DNA from: Pseudomonas putida S13.1.2
GTDB taxonomy: Bacteria > Pseudomonadota > Gammaproteobacteria > Pseudomonadales > Pseudomonadaceae
Direction of reading: 5' to 3'
DNA length: 64,000 bases
Assembly (NCBI RefSeq): GCF_000498395.2
Contig: NZ_CP010979.1
Span: forward strand, 6,416,001-6,480,000
The notes below the pieces were generated by a model. The model saw only the letters and a list, made by a program, of their open reading frames with translations. It was not told where the DNA came from and made no database searches. This document shows positions 37,225-46,020 of the stretch, piece by piece. The position numbers were made by a program, and so were the translations under genes. Position 1 is the first letter of the stretch. Every line of letters begins with the position of its first letter.

Positions 37225-37332
37225 CTGTACCGGCCCTTTCGCGGGTAAACCCGCTCCCACAGGTACTGCACCGCGTTCGAATGCGGTGCAGTACCTGTGG
37301 GAGCGGGTTTACCCGCGAAAGGGCCGGTACAG
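37225..37332. repeat. 108-bp near-perfect palindrome made of two inverted REPs
   Basis: Two 50-base arms (CTGTACCGGCCCTTTCGCGG ... and its exact complement) are perfectly complementary and are separated only by gTTCGAAt, which is itself palindromic apart from the flanking g/t. In the other REP pairs of this window the spacer between the REPs is not palindromic. It lies 43 bases beyond yebC and 34 before ruvC. Confidence 0.97.
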
Positions 37333-37366
37333 TTTGCAAAGACGCATCATTTTTACGACAGGCACT

Positions 37367-37891
37367 ATGACTCTGATTCTTGGTATCGACCCCGGTTCGC
37401 GCATCACCGGCTACGGCGTAGTACGCCAGACCGCCCGTGGTTGCGAGTACGTGGCGTCGGGCTGCATCCGCACCGGCAGCGGCGAGCTGCACGAGCGGCT
37501 GCAGATCGTTTTTCGTGGTGTCAGTGAAATCATCGCCCAGCACGAACCGGTGACCATGGGCATCGAGCGCGTGTTCATGGCACGCAACGCCGACTCGGCG
37601 CTGAAGCTCGGCCAGGCCCGCGGCGCGGCTATTGTCGCTGCCGCCGAAGCCGGCCTGGAAATCGCTGAATACAGCGCCACACAGGTCAAACAAGCGGTAG
37701 CCGGCACCGGTGGGGCCAACAAGGAGCAGGTGATGATGATGGTCATGCACCTGTTGAAATTGACGCAAAAGCCGCAGATCGACGCCTCCGACGCCCTGGC
37801 CATCGCCCTGTGCCACGCCCACACCCGCTCCAGCCTGGTGCCGCATGGCCTGGCCACGGCGCGGCGACGCGGCGGGCGCTTGCGTCTGTAG
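37367..37891 (+). CDS. ruvC: Holliday junction endonuclease RuvC
   Basis: RuvC resolves Holliday junctions as a dimer. The 174-residue protein has the acidic active-site motifs LGIDPG (D7), GIERVF (Glu) and DASDALAIALCHAH (two Asp). I chose the ATG at 37367; in-frame upstream sequence is REP DNA. ruvA follows after 109 bases, then ruvB. No LexA box was seen before ruvC or ruvA. Confidence 0.96.
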   Translation: MTLILGIDPGSRITGYGVVRQTARGCEYVASGCIRTGSGELHERLQIVFRGVSEIIAQHEPVTMGIERVFMARNADSALKLGQARGAAIVAAAEAGLEIAEYSATQVKQAVAGTGGANKEQVMMMVMHLLKLTQKPQIDASDALAIALCHAHTRSSLVPHGLATARRRGGRLRL

Positions 37892-38000
37892 GCGCTTCAT
37901 GCGCTGATACACATTTTGTGCGGGTGATGCGTTCACCCGTTGCATTTGCTGATAGGGTTGAGCGGTCTTTGACCGGCTCCCCGAGAGGAAGGATCGGAAC

Positions 38001-38618
38001 GTGATTGGACGTTTGCGCGGCACCCTGGCGGAGAAACAGCCGCCGCACCTGATTATCGACGTCAACGGCGTGGGTTACGAACTGGAAGTTCCCATGACTA
38101 CGCTGTACCGTCTGCCCAAGCTGGGCGAACCCGTCACCGTGCACACCCATCTGGTGGTGCGTGAAGACGCCCATTTGCTCTATGGGTTTGCCGAAAAGCG
38201 CGAGCGCGAGCTGTTCCGCGAGCTCATCCGGCTCAACGGCGTGGGGCCGAAGCTGGCACTGGCACTGATGTCCGGCCTGGAAGTCGACGAGCTGGTGCGT
38301 TGCGTGCAGGCCCAGGATACGTCGGCCCTGGTGCGCGTGCCCGGTGTCGGCAAAAAAACCGCCGAACGCCTGCTGGTCGAGCTCAAGGACCGTTTCAAGG
38401 CCTGGGAAACCTCCCCGGCCATGTTTACCCTGGTGTCCGATGGCCCGTTGCCGGTCGCCAGCGAATCCAGCGCCGAGGCTGATGCCGTCAGCGCCCTGGT
38501 CTCGCTGGGCTACAAGCCGCAGGAAGCGAGCAAGGCGATCGCCGCGATCAAGGACAAGGCCGGCCTGAGCAGTGAAGAACTGATCCGCCGCAGCCTGAAA
38601 GGGATGATTACCAAGTGA
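38001..38618 (+). CDS. ruvA: Holliday junction branch migration protein RuvA
   Basis: RuvA binds four-way junctions and loads the RuvB motor. The 205-residue protein has an OB-fold (MIGRLRGTLAEKQPPHLIIDVNGVGYELEV), tandem helix-hairpin-helix motifs (LIRLNGVGPKLALALMSG, LVRVPGVGKKTAERLLVEL) and a C-terminal domain III. The start codon is GTG. The stop overlaps ruvB by 4 bases (GTGA). Confidence 0.97.
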   Translation: MIGRLRGTLAEKQPPHLIIDVNGVGYELEVPMTTLYRLPKLGEPVTVHTHLVVREDAHLLYGFAEKRERELFRELIRLNGVGPKLALALMSGLEVDELVRCVQAQDTSALVRVPGVGKKTAERLLVELKDRFKAWETSPAMFTLVSDGPLPVASESSAEADAVSALVSLGYKPQEASKAIAAIKDKAGLSSEELIRRSLKGMITK

Positions 38619-39661
38619 TCGAAGCCGACCGCCTGATCGCCGCCAGTGGCCGCGACCGTGAAGAAGTCCAGGACCGAGCGATTCGCCCGCTGAGCCTGGA
38701 CGATTACATCGGCCAGCCGGTGGTGCGCGAACAGATGGCGCTGTTCATCCAGGCCGCCCGTGGCCGCAGCGAGTCGCTGGACCACACCCTGATCTTCGGC
38801 CCGCCCGGGCTGGGCAAGACTACCCTGGCCAACATCATTGCCCATGAAATGGGCGTGTCGGTAAAAAGCACCTCGGGGCCGATCCTCGAGCGCCCCGGCG
38901 ACCTGGCAGCCATGCTGACCAACCTCGAACCGCACGACGTGCTGTTCATCGACGAGATCCACCGCCTGTCACCGGTCGTCGAAGAGGTGCTGTACCCGGC
39001 CATGGAGGACTTCCAGCTCGACATCATGATCGGCGAAGGCCCGGCGGCCCGCTCGATCAAGCTCGACCTGCCACCGTTCACCCTGGTAGGGGCTACCACC
39101 CGCGCTGGCATGCTCACCAACCCGTTGCGGGACCGCTTCGGTATCGTCCAGCGCCTGGAGTTCTACAGCGACAAGGACCTGGCCACCATCGTCAGCCGTT
39201 CGGCCAACATCCTTGGCCTGGTCATCGAAGACCAGGGCGCCTACGAGATTGCACGACGTGCCCGTGGCACGCCACGTATCGCCAACCGCCTGCTGCGCCG
39301 TGTGCGTGACTACGCCGAGGTGCGCGGCAAGGGCCAGATTACCAAGGCCGTGGCCGACATGGCGTTGAACCTGCTGGACGTCGACGAGCGTGGTTTCGAC
39401 CATTCCGACCGCCGCCTGCTGCTGACCATGATCGAGAAGTTCGATGGCGGCCCGGTGGGTGTGGACAACCTGGCTGCGGCCATCAGCGAAGAGCGCCATA
39501 CCATCGAGGATGTGCTGGAGCCGTACCTGATCCAGCAGGGCTACATCATGCGCACGCCGCGTGGCCGCGTGGTCACTCGGCATGCCTATCTGCACTTTGG
39601 CCTGAATATTCCCGGGCGTTTGGGGGAGGGCGCTGATTTTTCCGAGCCAGGCGATGAATGA
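38615..39661 (+). CDS. ruvB: Holliday junction branch migration ATPase RuvB
   Basis: RuvB is the AAA+ motor of branch migration. The 348-residue protein shows Walker A GPPGLGKTT, Walker B LFIDEIH, sensor 1 (LVGATTRAG), arginine-finger region (LRDRFGIVQRLEFY) and a C-terminal winged helix (GYIMRTPRGRVVTRHAYLHFG). The GTG start overlaps the ruvA stop. Confidence 0.97.
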   Translation: MIEADRLIAASGRDREEVQDRAIRPLSLDDYIGQPVVREQMALFIQAARGRSESLDHTLIFGPPGLGKTTLANIIAHEMGVSVKSTSGPILERPGDLAAMLTNLEPHDVLFIDEIHRLSPVVEEVLYPAMEDFQLDIMIGEGPAARSIKLDLPPFTLVGATTRAGMLTNPLRDRFGIVQRLEFYSDKDLATIVSRSANILGLVIEDQGAYEIARRARGTPRIANRLLRRVRDYAEVRGKGQITKAVADMALNLLDVDERGFDHSDRRLLLTMIEKFDGGPVGVDNLAAAISEERHTIEDVLEPYLIQQGYIMRTPRGRVVTRHAYLHFGLNIPGRLGEGADFSEPGDE

Positions 39662-39786
39662 CAGATCAAAAGCGACTTTTCGTGGTCCTACCGCTGGCAT
39701 GCCCAAGGTGCGCTGGCAATAAGACATTAATGAAGAAAAAACAGTTGCCACAGCGGATTGGCAAGCTGAGGAGTAAGCACTAGAGT

Positions 39787-40239
39787 ATGCGCGCGCAAAA
39801 TCAGCTCGAACCGTTCGCACACCGTTGTCGCGTCTATTACGAAGATACCGATGCGGGCGGCGTGGTGTATTACGTCAACTACCTGAAATTCATGGAGCGC
39901 GCGCGTACCGAACGCCTGCGGCACCTGGGTTTTTCCCAGTCGCAGCTGGCCGAAGACAACCTGCTGTTCGTGGTCCATTCCAGCGAAGCGCGCTATCACG
40001 CGCCGGCGCGGCTGGATGACGAGTTGCGGGTGACCGCGCAAGTACTTGAACTCAATCGCGCCAGCCTGCGTTTTGTACAGCAGGTCTGGCGGGAAAAGGA
40101 TGAAACGCTGCTTTGCGAAGGGCAGTTCCTGGTGGCCGCCGTGCGCGCCGACACTTTCAAACCCCGAGCCATACCCCCCCAGCTGCGCGACGCCTTTGCG
40201 GCGGACGGCTCGGGTAATCAATCGAATGCAGGAGAATAA
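39787..40239 (+). CDS. ybgC: Tol-Pal-associated acyl-CoA thioesterase YbgC
   Basis: A 150-residue hotdog-fold thioesterase, first gene of the tol-pal cluster. The YYEDTDAGGVVYYVNYLKFMERARTE segment carries the family catalytic Asp in the DTDxxGxVYxxxY motif. YbgC hydrolyses acyl-CoA and is thought to link lipid metabolism to the envelope. tolQ starts two bases after its stop, so they are one operon. Confidence 0.94.
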   Translation: MRAQNQLEPFAHRCRVYYEDTDAGGVVYYVNYLKFMERARTERLRHLGFSQSQLAEDNLLFVVHSSEARYHAPARLDDELRVTAQVLELNRASLRFVQQVWREKDETLLCEGQFLVAAVRADTFKPRAIPPQLRDAFAADGSGNQSNAGE

Positions 40240-40241
40240 GC

Positions 40242-40937
40242 GTGGAAGCTAACGTCGTCGACCATACCTCCATGTGGAGTCTGGTCAGCAATGCCAGCGT
40301 GGTGGTACAGCTGGTAATGCTGATCCTGGTGGCCGCCTCGGTCACCTCATGGATCATGATCTTCCAGCGCAGCACCATGCTGCGCGCCGGTCGTCGTGCG
40401 CTGGATGCCTTCGAGGAGCGCTTCTGGTCGGGCATCGACCTGTCCAAGCTGTACCGCCAGGCAGGCAGCAACCCAGACCCGGATTCCGGCGTCGAGCAGG
40501 TGTTCCGTGCCGGCTTCAAAGAGTTCTCGCGCCTGCGTCAGCAGCCGGGCGTTGACCCGGACGCCGTCATGGAGGGCGTTGGCCGTGCCATGCGTGTAGC
40601 CATTTCGCGCGAGGAAGAAAAACTCGAGCAGAGCCTGCCGTTCCTGGCCACCGTCGGTTCCACCAGCCCGTACATCGGCCTGTTCGGTACCGTGTGGGGC
40701 ATCATGAACTCCTTCCGCGGCCTGGCCAGCGCCCAGCAGGCCACCCTGGCGACCGTCGCCCCGGGTATCGCCGAAGCGCTGATCGCCACCGCCATCGGCC
40801 TGTTCGCAGCAATCCCGGCGGTAATCGCCTACAACCGTTTCGCCGCGCGCAGCGAAGTGCTGATCGGTCGTTACTACACCTTCGCCGACGAGTTCCAGGC
40901 GATCCTGCACCGCAAAGTGCACACCAGCGAAGAGTAA
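40242..40937 (+). CDS. tolQ: Tol-Pal system protein TolQ
   Basis: TolQ is an inner-membrane proton-channel subunit that, with TolR, energises TolA for outer membrane constriction. The 231-residue protein has three membrane segments (about 15-37, 135-157, 170-192) and the family SPYIGLFGTVWGIMNSF motif. The start is GTG, with GGAG 8 bases before it. The cluster order ybgC-tolQRAB-oprL-cpoB is canonical. Confidence 0.96.
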   Translation: MEANVVDHTSMWSLVSNASVVVQLVMLILVAASVTSWIMIFQRSTMLRAGRRALDAFEERFWSGIDLSKLYRQAGSNPDPDSGVEQVFRAGFKEFSRLRQQPGVDPDAVMEGVGRAMRVAISREEEKLEQSLPFLATVGSTSPYIGLFGTVWGIMNSFRGLASAQQATLATVAPGIAEALIATAIGLFAAIPAVIAYNRFAARSEVLIGRYYTFADEFQAILHRKVHTSEE

Positions 40938-40951
40938 TCAGGTAGAAGCCC

Positions 40952-41404
40952 ATGGCCCGAGTTCGCCACAAACGCAAGCCCGTCGCCGAGATGAACGTGG
41001 TGCCCTACATCGATGTGATGCTGGTGCTGCTGGTCATCTTCATGGTGACGGCGCCCATGCTCAACCAGGGCGTGAAGGTCGACCTGCCCAAGGTTTCCAG
41101 TGAAGCCTTGCCGCAGGACAACAACGTCCAGATCCTCACCATCTCCATCAAGGCCGATAAAACCTATTACTGGAACCTTGGCAGCGAAGTCGATACCGAC
41201 AAGCAGATGGACAAGGCCATGACCTTGCCTGACATGACCAATGCAGTGACCAAGATCATTGCTGCCGGCCGTGACCAGGGCAAGCAGACCCAGGTGTTCA
41301 TTCGTGGCGACAAGGCTGTCGACTATGGCGCGGTCATGGGTGCCATGGGCGGGTTGCAGAAGGCCGGTGTCGGTAACGTTGGCCTGATTACCGAGGCGCC
41401 CTGA
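40952..41404 (+). CDS. tolR: Tol-Pal system protein TolR
   Basis: TolR is an ExbD-like inner-membrane protein with one N-terminal membrane segment containing the proton-path Asp (EMNVVPYIDVMLVLLVIFMVTAP). A periplasmic domain of about 110 residues follows. At 150 residues its length is normal. Its stop overlaps the tolA start by one base. Confidence 0.95.
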   Translation: MARVRHKRKPVAEMNVVPYIDVMLVLLVIFMVTAPMLNQGVKVDLPKVSSEALPQDNNVQILTISIKADKTYYWNLGSEVDTDKQMDKAMTLPDMTNAVTKIIAAGRDQGKQTQVFIRGDKAVDYGAVMGAMGGLQKAGVGNVGLITEAP

Positions 41405-42522
41405 TGCAACAGCGAGAGCCATCCGCCTCGGAAAGCTACTTCTGGCCCAGTGTCTGGGCCATCGGCCTGCATGTGCTGGTGTTCGCCCTGCTGTTCGTCA
41501 GTTTTGCCATGACGCCTGAACTGCCGCCTTCCAAGCCGATCGTTCAGGCTACCCTGTACCAGCTCAAGTCCAAGAGCCAGGCGACCACCCAGACCAATCA
41601 GAAGATTGCCGGGGAAGCGAAGAAAACCGCTTCGCGCCAGACCGAGGTCGAGCAGCTGGAGCAGAAGAAGGTCGAGCAGGAGGCCGTGAAGGCCGCGGAA
41701 CAAAAGAAGGCCGACGCCGCTCAAAAGGCCGAGGAGGCTCGCGAAGCCGCCGAGGCGAAAAAAGCCGAGGACGCTGCCAAGGCTGCCGAAGCCGCCAAGG
41801 CTAGCGAGGCCAAGAAAGCCGCGGAAGCCAAGAAGGCCGATGAGGCGAAGAAGGCCGCCGAGAAGCAGCAGGCCGACATCGCCAAGAAGAAGGCCGAGGA
41901 CGAAGCCAAGAAAAAAGCCGAAGAAGAGGCCAAGAAAGAGGCCGCTGAAGAGGCGAAGAAACAAGCCGCCGAGGACGCCAAGAAAAAGGCAGCCGAAGAG
42001 GCCAAGAAGAAAGCAGCCGAGGACGCCAAGAAGAAAGCGGCGGCCGAGGACGCGAAGAAGAAGGCAGCTGAAGAGGCCAAGAAAAAGGCCGCTGCAGACG
42101 CCCAGAAGAAAAAGGCACAGGAAGCGGCCCGCAAGGCGGCGGAAGACAAGAAAGCCCAGGCCCTGGCCGAGCTGTTGTCCGACACCACCGAGCGGCAGCA
42201 GGCGCTGGCCGACGAGCAGGGTGACCAGGTGGCCGGCGACTTCGACGACCTGATCCGCATGCGCGCGGCCGAGGGCTGGGCACGTCCGCCTTCCGCGCGC
42301 AAGGGCATGACGGTGGTCCTGCAGATCAACATGTTGCCGGACGGTACCATCACCAGTGTCAGCGTGGCCCGTTCCAGTGGTGACGGCCCGTATGACAGTT
42401 CGGCGGTGGCTGCGGTGAAAAACATTGGTCGTTTGACCGAGATGCAGGGTATGAAGCCGAGCGATTTCAACCAATATCGTTCGTTCAAGATGACATTTAC
42501 ACCTGAGGATCTAGCGTTGTGA
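41404..42522 (+). CDS. tolA: Tol-Pal system protein TolA
   Basis: TolA spans the periplasm and links the TolQR motor to Pal and TolB. The 372-residue protein has an N-terminal membrane segment (about 15-37), and a long helical domain II (about 75-250) made of Ala-Lys-Glu repeats such as AEEAKKKAAEDAKKKAA. The C-terminal domain III (about 275-372) is globular and contains GMTVVLQINMLPDGTITSVSVARSSGDGPYD. The repeats make the DNA at 41,700-42,150 low in complexity. Confidence 0.95.
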   Translation: MQQREPSASESYFWPSVWAIGLHVLVFALLFVSFAMTPELPPSKPIVQATLYQLKSKSQATTQTNQKIAGEAKKTASRQTEVEQLEQKKVEQEAVKAAEQKKADAAQKAEEAREAAEAKKAEDAAKAAEAAKASEAKKAAEAKKADEAKKAAEKQQADIAKKKAEDEAKKKAEEEAKKEAAEEAKKQAAEDAKKKAAEEAKKKAAEDAKKKAAAEDAKKKAAEEAKKKAAADAQKKKAQEAARKAAEDKKAQALAELLSDTTERQQALADEQGDQVAGDFDDLIRMRAAEGWARPPSARKGMTVVLQINMLPDGTITSVSVARSSGDGPYDSSAVAAVKNIGRLTEMQGMKPSDFNQYRSFKMTFTPEDLAL

Positions 42523-43820
42523 TTAAACGTCTGAGAGGACTGCTGGTCATGCTCTGCTGCGTGGCAGGCATGGCGGTGGCAGAGGAAAAAAACATCCTGG
42601 TCACCAGCGGCAGCGACCGGGCAACTCCCATTGCGGTAGTGCCGTTCGGTCTGCAAGGCGGCAGCGTGCTGCCCGAAGACATTGCCGATATCATCGGCAA
42701 CGACCTGCGCAACTCTGGCTACTACTCGCCAATTCCGCGGCAGAACATGATCAGCCAGCCGTCGCAGGCCAGCGAAGTGATCTTCCGTGACTGGAAAGCG
42801 CTGGGTGCCCAGTACGTGATGGTCGGCAGCATCGTGCCATCGGGCGGTCGCCTGCAGGTGCAGTACGCCCTGTTCAACGTCGCCACCGAGCAGCAAGTGC
42901 TGACCGGTAGCGTCGCAGGCAGCACCGACCAGTTGCGCGACATGGCGCATTACATTGCCGACCAGTCGTTCGAGAAGCTCACCGGCATCAAGGGTGCGTT
43001 CTCTACCCGTATGCTGTACGTGACGGCCGAGCGCTTCTCCACCAACAACACCCGCTACACCCTGCAGCGTTCGGACTATGACGGTGCACGTGCGGTCACC
43101 TTGCTGCAATCGCGTGAGCCGATCCTGTCGCCACGCTTTGCGCCCGATGGCAAGCGTATCGCCTACGTGTCGTTCGAGCAGAAGCGCCCGCGCATCTTCG
43201 TTCAGAACATCGATACCGGCCGCCGCGAGCAGGTGACCAACTTCGAAGGCCTGAACGGCGCGCCAGCCTGGTCGCCCGATGGTTCGCGCCTGGCGTTCGT
43301 GCTGTCCAAGGACGGCAACCCGGACATCTATGTGATGAACGTGGCGTCGCGCCAGATCAGCCGAGTGACCGCAGGCCCCGGTATCAACACCGAGCCGTTC
43401 TGGGGTAAAGATGGCAATACCCTTTACTTCACGTCCGACCGTGGCGGCAAGCCGCAGATCTACAAACAGTCGGTCAGCGGTGGCGGTGCCGAGCGCGTAA
43501 CCTTCGTGGGCAACTACAACGCCAACCCGAAACTGTCGGCTGACGAAAAGACCCTGGTAATGATTCATCGCCAACAGGGCTTTACCAACTTCAAAGTGGC
43601 GGCACAGGACTTGCAACGCGGAAGTGTAAAGATTCTCTCGGAAACAAGTCTTGATGAGTCTCCCACTGTTGCGCCAAACGGCACCATGCTAATCTACGCC
43701 ACCCGCCAGCAGGGCCGGGGAGTCTTGATGCTCGTGTCGCTTAATGGCCGCGTGAGGCTCCCACTTCCTACCGCTCAAGGCGAAGTCAGAGAACCGTCCT
43801 GGTCCCCTTACCTGAACTGA
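42519..43820 (+). CDS. tolB: Tol-Pal system beta-propeller protein TolB
   Basis: TolB is the periplasmic partner of Pal. The 433-residue protein has a signal peptide (LRGLLVMLCCVAGMAVA), an N-terminal alpha/beta domain and a six-bladed propeller with recurring SPDGxxxAF/Y units (FAPDGKRIAYVSFEQ, WSPDGSRLAFVLSKDGNPDIYVMN, WGKDGNTLYFTSDRGGKPQIY). The GTG start overlaps the tolA stop by 4 bases. Confidence 0.96.
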   Translation: MIKRLRGLLVMLCCVAGMAVAEEKNILVTSGSDRATPIAVVPFGLQGGSVLPEDIADIIGNDLRNSGYYSPIPRQNMISQPSQASEVIFRDWKALGAQYVMVGSIVPSGGRLQVQYALFNVATEQQVLTGSVAGSTDQLRDMAHYIADQSFEKLTGIKGAFSTRMLYVTAERFSTNNTRYTLQRSDYDGARAVTLLQSREPILSPRFAPDGKRIAYVSFEQKRPRIFVQNIDTGRREQVTNFEGLNGAPAWSPDGSRLAFVLSKDGNPDIYVMNVASRQISRVTAGPGINTEPFWGKDGNTLYFTSDRGGKPQIYKQSVSGGGAERVTFVGNYNANPKLSADEKTLVMIHRQQGFTNFKVAAQDLQRGSVKILSETSLDESPTVAPNGTMLIYATRQQGRGVLMLVSLNGRVRLPLPTAQGEVREPSWSPYLN

Positions 43821-43874
43821 TTGCGGCGTAATACGTTTTGCTTAACACACTGGGGTTTCATTAGGAGTTTCACG

Positions 43875-44375
43875 ATGGAAATGCTGAAGTTTGGTAAATT
43901 CGCTGCGCTGGCTCTGGCCATGGCCGTAGCTGTAGGTTGCTCCTCGAAAGGCGGTGACAACGCAGGCGAAGGCGCTGCTGTAGATCCGAACGCTGGCTAC
44001 GGTGCCAACACTGGCGCTGTTGACGGCTCCCTGAGCGAAGAAGCCGCCCTGCGCGCAATCACCACCTTCTACTTCGAATACGACAGCTCGGACCTGAAGC
44101 CAGAAGCCATGCGCGCTCTGGACGTTCACGCCAAGGACCTGAAGTCCAACGGCAACCGCGTTGTCCTGGAAGGCAACACCGACGAGCGCGGCACCCGCGA
44201 GTACAACATGGCTCTGGGTGAGCGTCGTGCCAAAGCCGTTCAGCGCTACCTGGTTCTGCAGGGCGTTTCCCCTGCTCAGCTGGAACTGGTCTCCTACGGT
44301 GAAGAGCGTCCTGTTGCCACTGGCAACGACGAGCAATCCTGGGCTCAGAACCGTCGCGTAGAACTGCGTAAGTAA
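43875..44375 (+). CDS. oprL: Peptidoglycan-associated lipoprotein OprL (Pal)
   Basis: Pal is the outer membrane lipoprotein that binds peptidoglycan and TolB. The 166-residue protein has a lipobox with C22 (AVAVGC) and a C-terminal OmpA-like domain (about 60-166; FYFEYDSSDLKPEAM, VVLEGNTDERGTREYNMALGERRA). I chose the ATG at 43875 after AGGAG. The codon usage is strongly biased, as expected of an abundant protein. A 54-base gap after tolB may hold an extra promoter. Confidence 0.96.
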   Translation: MEMLKFGKFAALALAMAVAVGCSSKGGDNAGEGAAVDPNAGYGANTGAVDGSLSEEAALRAITTFYFEYDSSDLKPEAMRALDVHAKDLKSNGNRVVLEGNTDERGTREYNMALGERRAKAVQRYLVLQGVSPAQLELVSYGEERPVATGNDEQSWAQNRRVELRK

Positions 44376-44381
44376 GTTCTT

Positions 44382-45188
44382 ATGCGTATGTGCCGCCGTG
44401 TAGTAACCGTCCTCGCACTCAGCCTGCCGCTCGCGGCCTGGGCTGAGGTCCCTGTAGTAGATGACAACGCAGGCGGCTACCCGCCTGTGGGTTATGGCAC
44501 GAGCGGCGCCTATGCCGGGTCAGGGGCTTCGGCCCCTGCCTCTGCACAGGGCCAGCTGTTCATGCAGCTGCAACAGATGCAGGACCAGCTTTCCCGCCAG
44601 CAAGGCATCATCGAAGAGCTGCAGAACGATGTGTCGCGCATGAAGCAGGAAAACCTGGAGCGATACCAGGACCTGGACCGTCGCATCAACAGTGGCGCCG
44701 CACCTGCCGCGACCCCTGACAATTCCTCCGGTGGTGGTGCTTCAAATGCCGCCCCCGGTGCAGCAGCTGGCGCTGCTGCGCAACAACCGGCCGCCAGTAG
44801 CGAACCCGGTGATCCAGCGAAAGAAAAGCTCTACTACGATGCTGCTTTCGACCTGATCAAACAGAAGGACTTTGACAAGGCCAGCCAGGCCTTCAATGCC
44901 TTCCTGCGCAAGTACCCCAACAGCCAGTACGCCGGCAACGCCCAGTATTGGCTGGGCGAGGTTAACCTGGCCAAAGGCGACCTGCCGGGTGCCAGCCAGG
45001 CCTTCGCCCAGGTGAGCCAGAAGTATCCCAAGCACAGCAAGGTGCCGGATTCGCTCTACAAACTGGCCGACGTCGAGCGCCGCATGGGCCACACCGACAA
45101 GGTCAAGGGCATCCTCCAGCAAGTCATCACCCAGTACCCCGGCACTTCTGCCGCGCAACTGGCCCAGCGTGACTTGCAGAAGCTCTAA
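44382..45188 (+). CDS. cpoB: Cell division coordinator CpoB (YbgF)
   Basis: CpoB couples outer membrane constriction to septal peptidoglycan synthesis through TolA and PBP1B. The 268-residue periplasmic protein has a signal peptide (MCRRVVTVLALSLPLAAWA), an N-terminal trimeric coiled coil (about 60-110, FMQLQQMQDQLSRQQGIIEEL), a low-complexity Ala/Gly linker, and three TPR units at about 145-268 (YYDAAFDLIKQKDFDKASQAF onward). It starts 6 bases after oprL and ends the cluster before a strong terminator. Confidence 0.94.
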   Translation: MRMCRRVVTVLALSLPLAAWAEVPVVDDNAGGYPPVGYGTSGAYAGSGASAPASAQGQLFMQLQQMQDQLSRQQGIIEELQNDVSRMKQENLERYQDLDRRINSGAAPAATPDNSSGGGASNAAPGAAAGAAAQQPAASSEPGDPAKEKLYYDAAFDLIKQKDFDKASQAFNAFLRKYPNSQYAGNAQYWLGEVNLAKGDLPGASQAFAQVSQKYPKHSKVPDSLYKLADVERRMGHTDKVKGILQQVITQYPGTSAAQLAQRDLQKL

Positions 45189-45213
45189 GCCTTGTAGCGG
45201 TACCGCTCGAAAT

Positions 45214-45239
45214 AAACCCGCGCCAGTCGCGGGTTTTTT
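45214..45239 (+). terminator. Terminator of the tol-pal cluster
   Basis: AACCCGCG-ccagt-CGCGGGTT followed by a T run, 25 bases beyond cpoB. Confidence 0.88.
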
Positions 45240-45356
45240 CGTTAGAATCACTGCCCTTTTTTCGTAAACACGCTGCTGCGGATAACGCCATGTCGAGTCC
45301 GCGACAGTGCCTGACGGAGGCGGACAGCCTGTTTAGCTGTCACGCCCGTGGCGAGC

Positions 45357-46004
45357 ATGCAAGACACATTACGCATCACAGAAGTCTTTTACTCTTTGCA
45401 GGGTGAAACGCGAACGGCTGGGCTGCCCACCGTATTCGTGCGCCTCACCGGTTGCCCCCTGCGCTGCCAGTACTGCGACAGTGCCTATGCCTTTACTGGC
45501 GGCACTATTCGTACCCTCGATTCGATCCTTGAGCAGGTTGCCGGCTTCAAACCGCGCTACGTCTGTGTCACAGGTGGCGAGCCATTGGCGCAGCCCAACG
45601 CACTGCCGCTGCTGCAGCGCCTGTGTGACGCCGGTTACGAGGTATCGCTGGAGACCAGCGGCGCGTTGGATATCGCCGGCACCGACACCCGCGTCAGCCG
45701 CGTGGTCGACCTGAAGACCCCGGGCTCCGAAGAATCGCATCGTAACCGCTACGAGAACATCGAGCAGCTGACCCGCAACGACCAGGTCAAGTTTGTCATC
45801 TGTTCCCGTGAGGACTATGACTGGGCGGTTTCCAAGCTGATCCAGTACAACCTGGCTGAGCGTGCCGGGGAGGTGCTGTTCTCACCCAGCCACCACCAGG
45901 TAAACGCCAGCGATCTGGCGGACTGGATCGTCGCTGACAACCTGCCCGTACGCTTCCAGATGCAGCTGCACAAGCTGCTGTGGAACGACGAACCCGGGCG
46001 TTGA
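45357..46004 (+). CDS. queE: 7-carboxy-7-deazaguanine synthase QueE
   Basis: QueE is the radical-SAM enzyme that makes 7-carboxy-7-deazaguanine in queuosine synthesis. From the ATG at 45357 the protein has 215 residues, with the cluster motif CPLRCQYC (C33, C37, C40) and FYSLQGET. An in-frame GTG at 45348 would add three residues. queC, the next pathway enzyme, follows after 16 bases. Confidence 0.95.
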   Translation: MQDTLRITEVFYSLQGETRTAGLPTVFVRLTGCPLRCQYCDSAYAFTGGTIRTLDSILEQVAGFKPRYVCVTGGEPLAQPNALPLLQRLCDAGYEVSLETSGALDIAGTDTRVSRVVDLKTPGSEESHRNRYENIEQLTRNDQVKFVICSREDYDWAVSKLIQYNLAERAGEVLFSPSHHQVNASDLADWIVADNLPVRFQMQLHKLLWNDEPGR

Positions 46005-46020
46005 TTAGGAGCAAGCACAC

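Noticed and set aside
41721..43616. 631-codon minus-strand open frame with Ala/Phe/Ser repeats
   Set aside because: The repeats mirror the Ala-Lys-Glu repeats of tolA on the other strand; not a repeat protein.
45240..45356. Possible preQ1 riboswitch before queE
   Set aside because: I could not find the compact pseudoknot pattern of a preQ1 aptamer in this stretch.
45290..45424. Short plus-strand frame (about 44 codons) overlapping the start of queE
   Set aside because: Out of frame with queE, no ribosome site and no resemblance to anything known.
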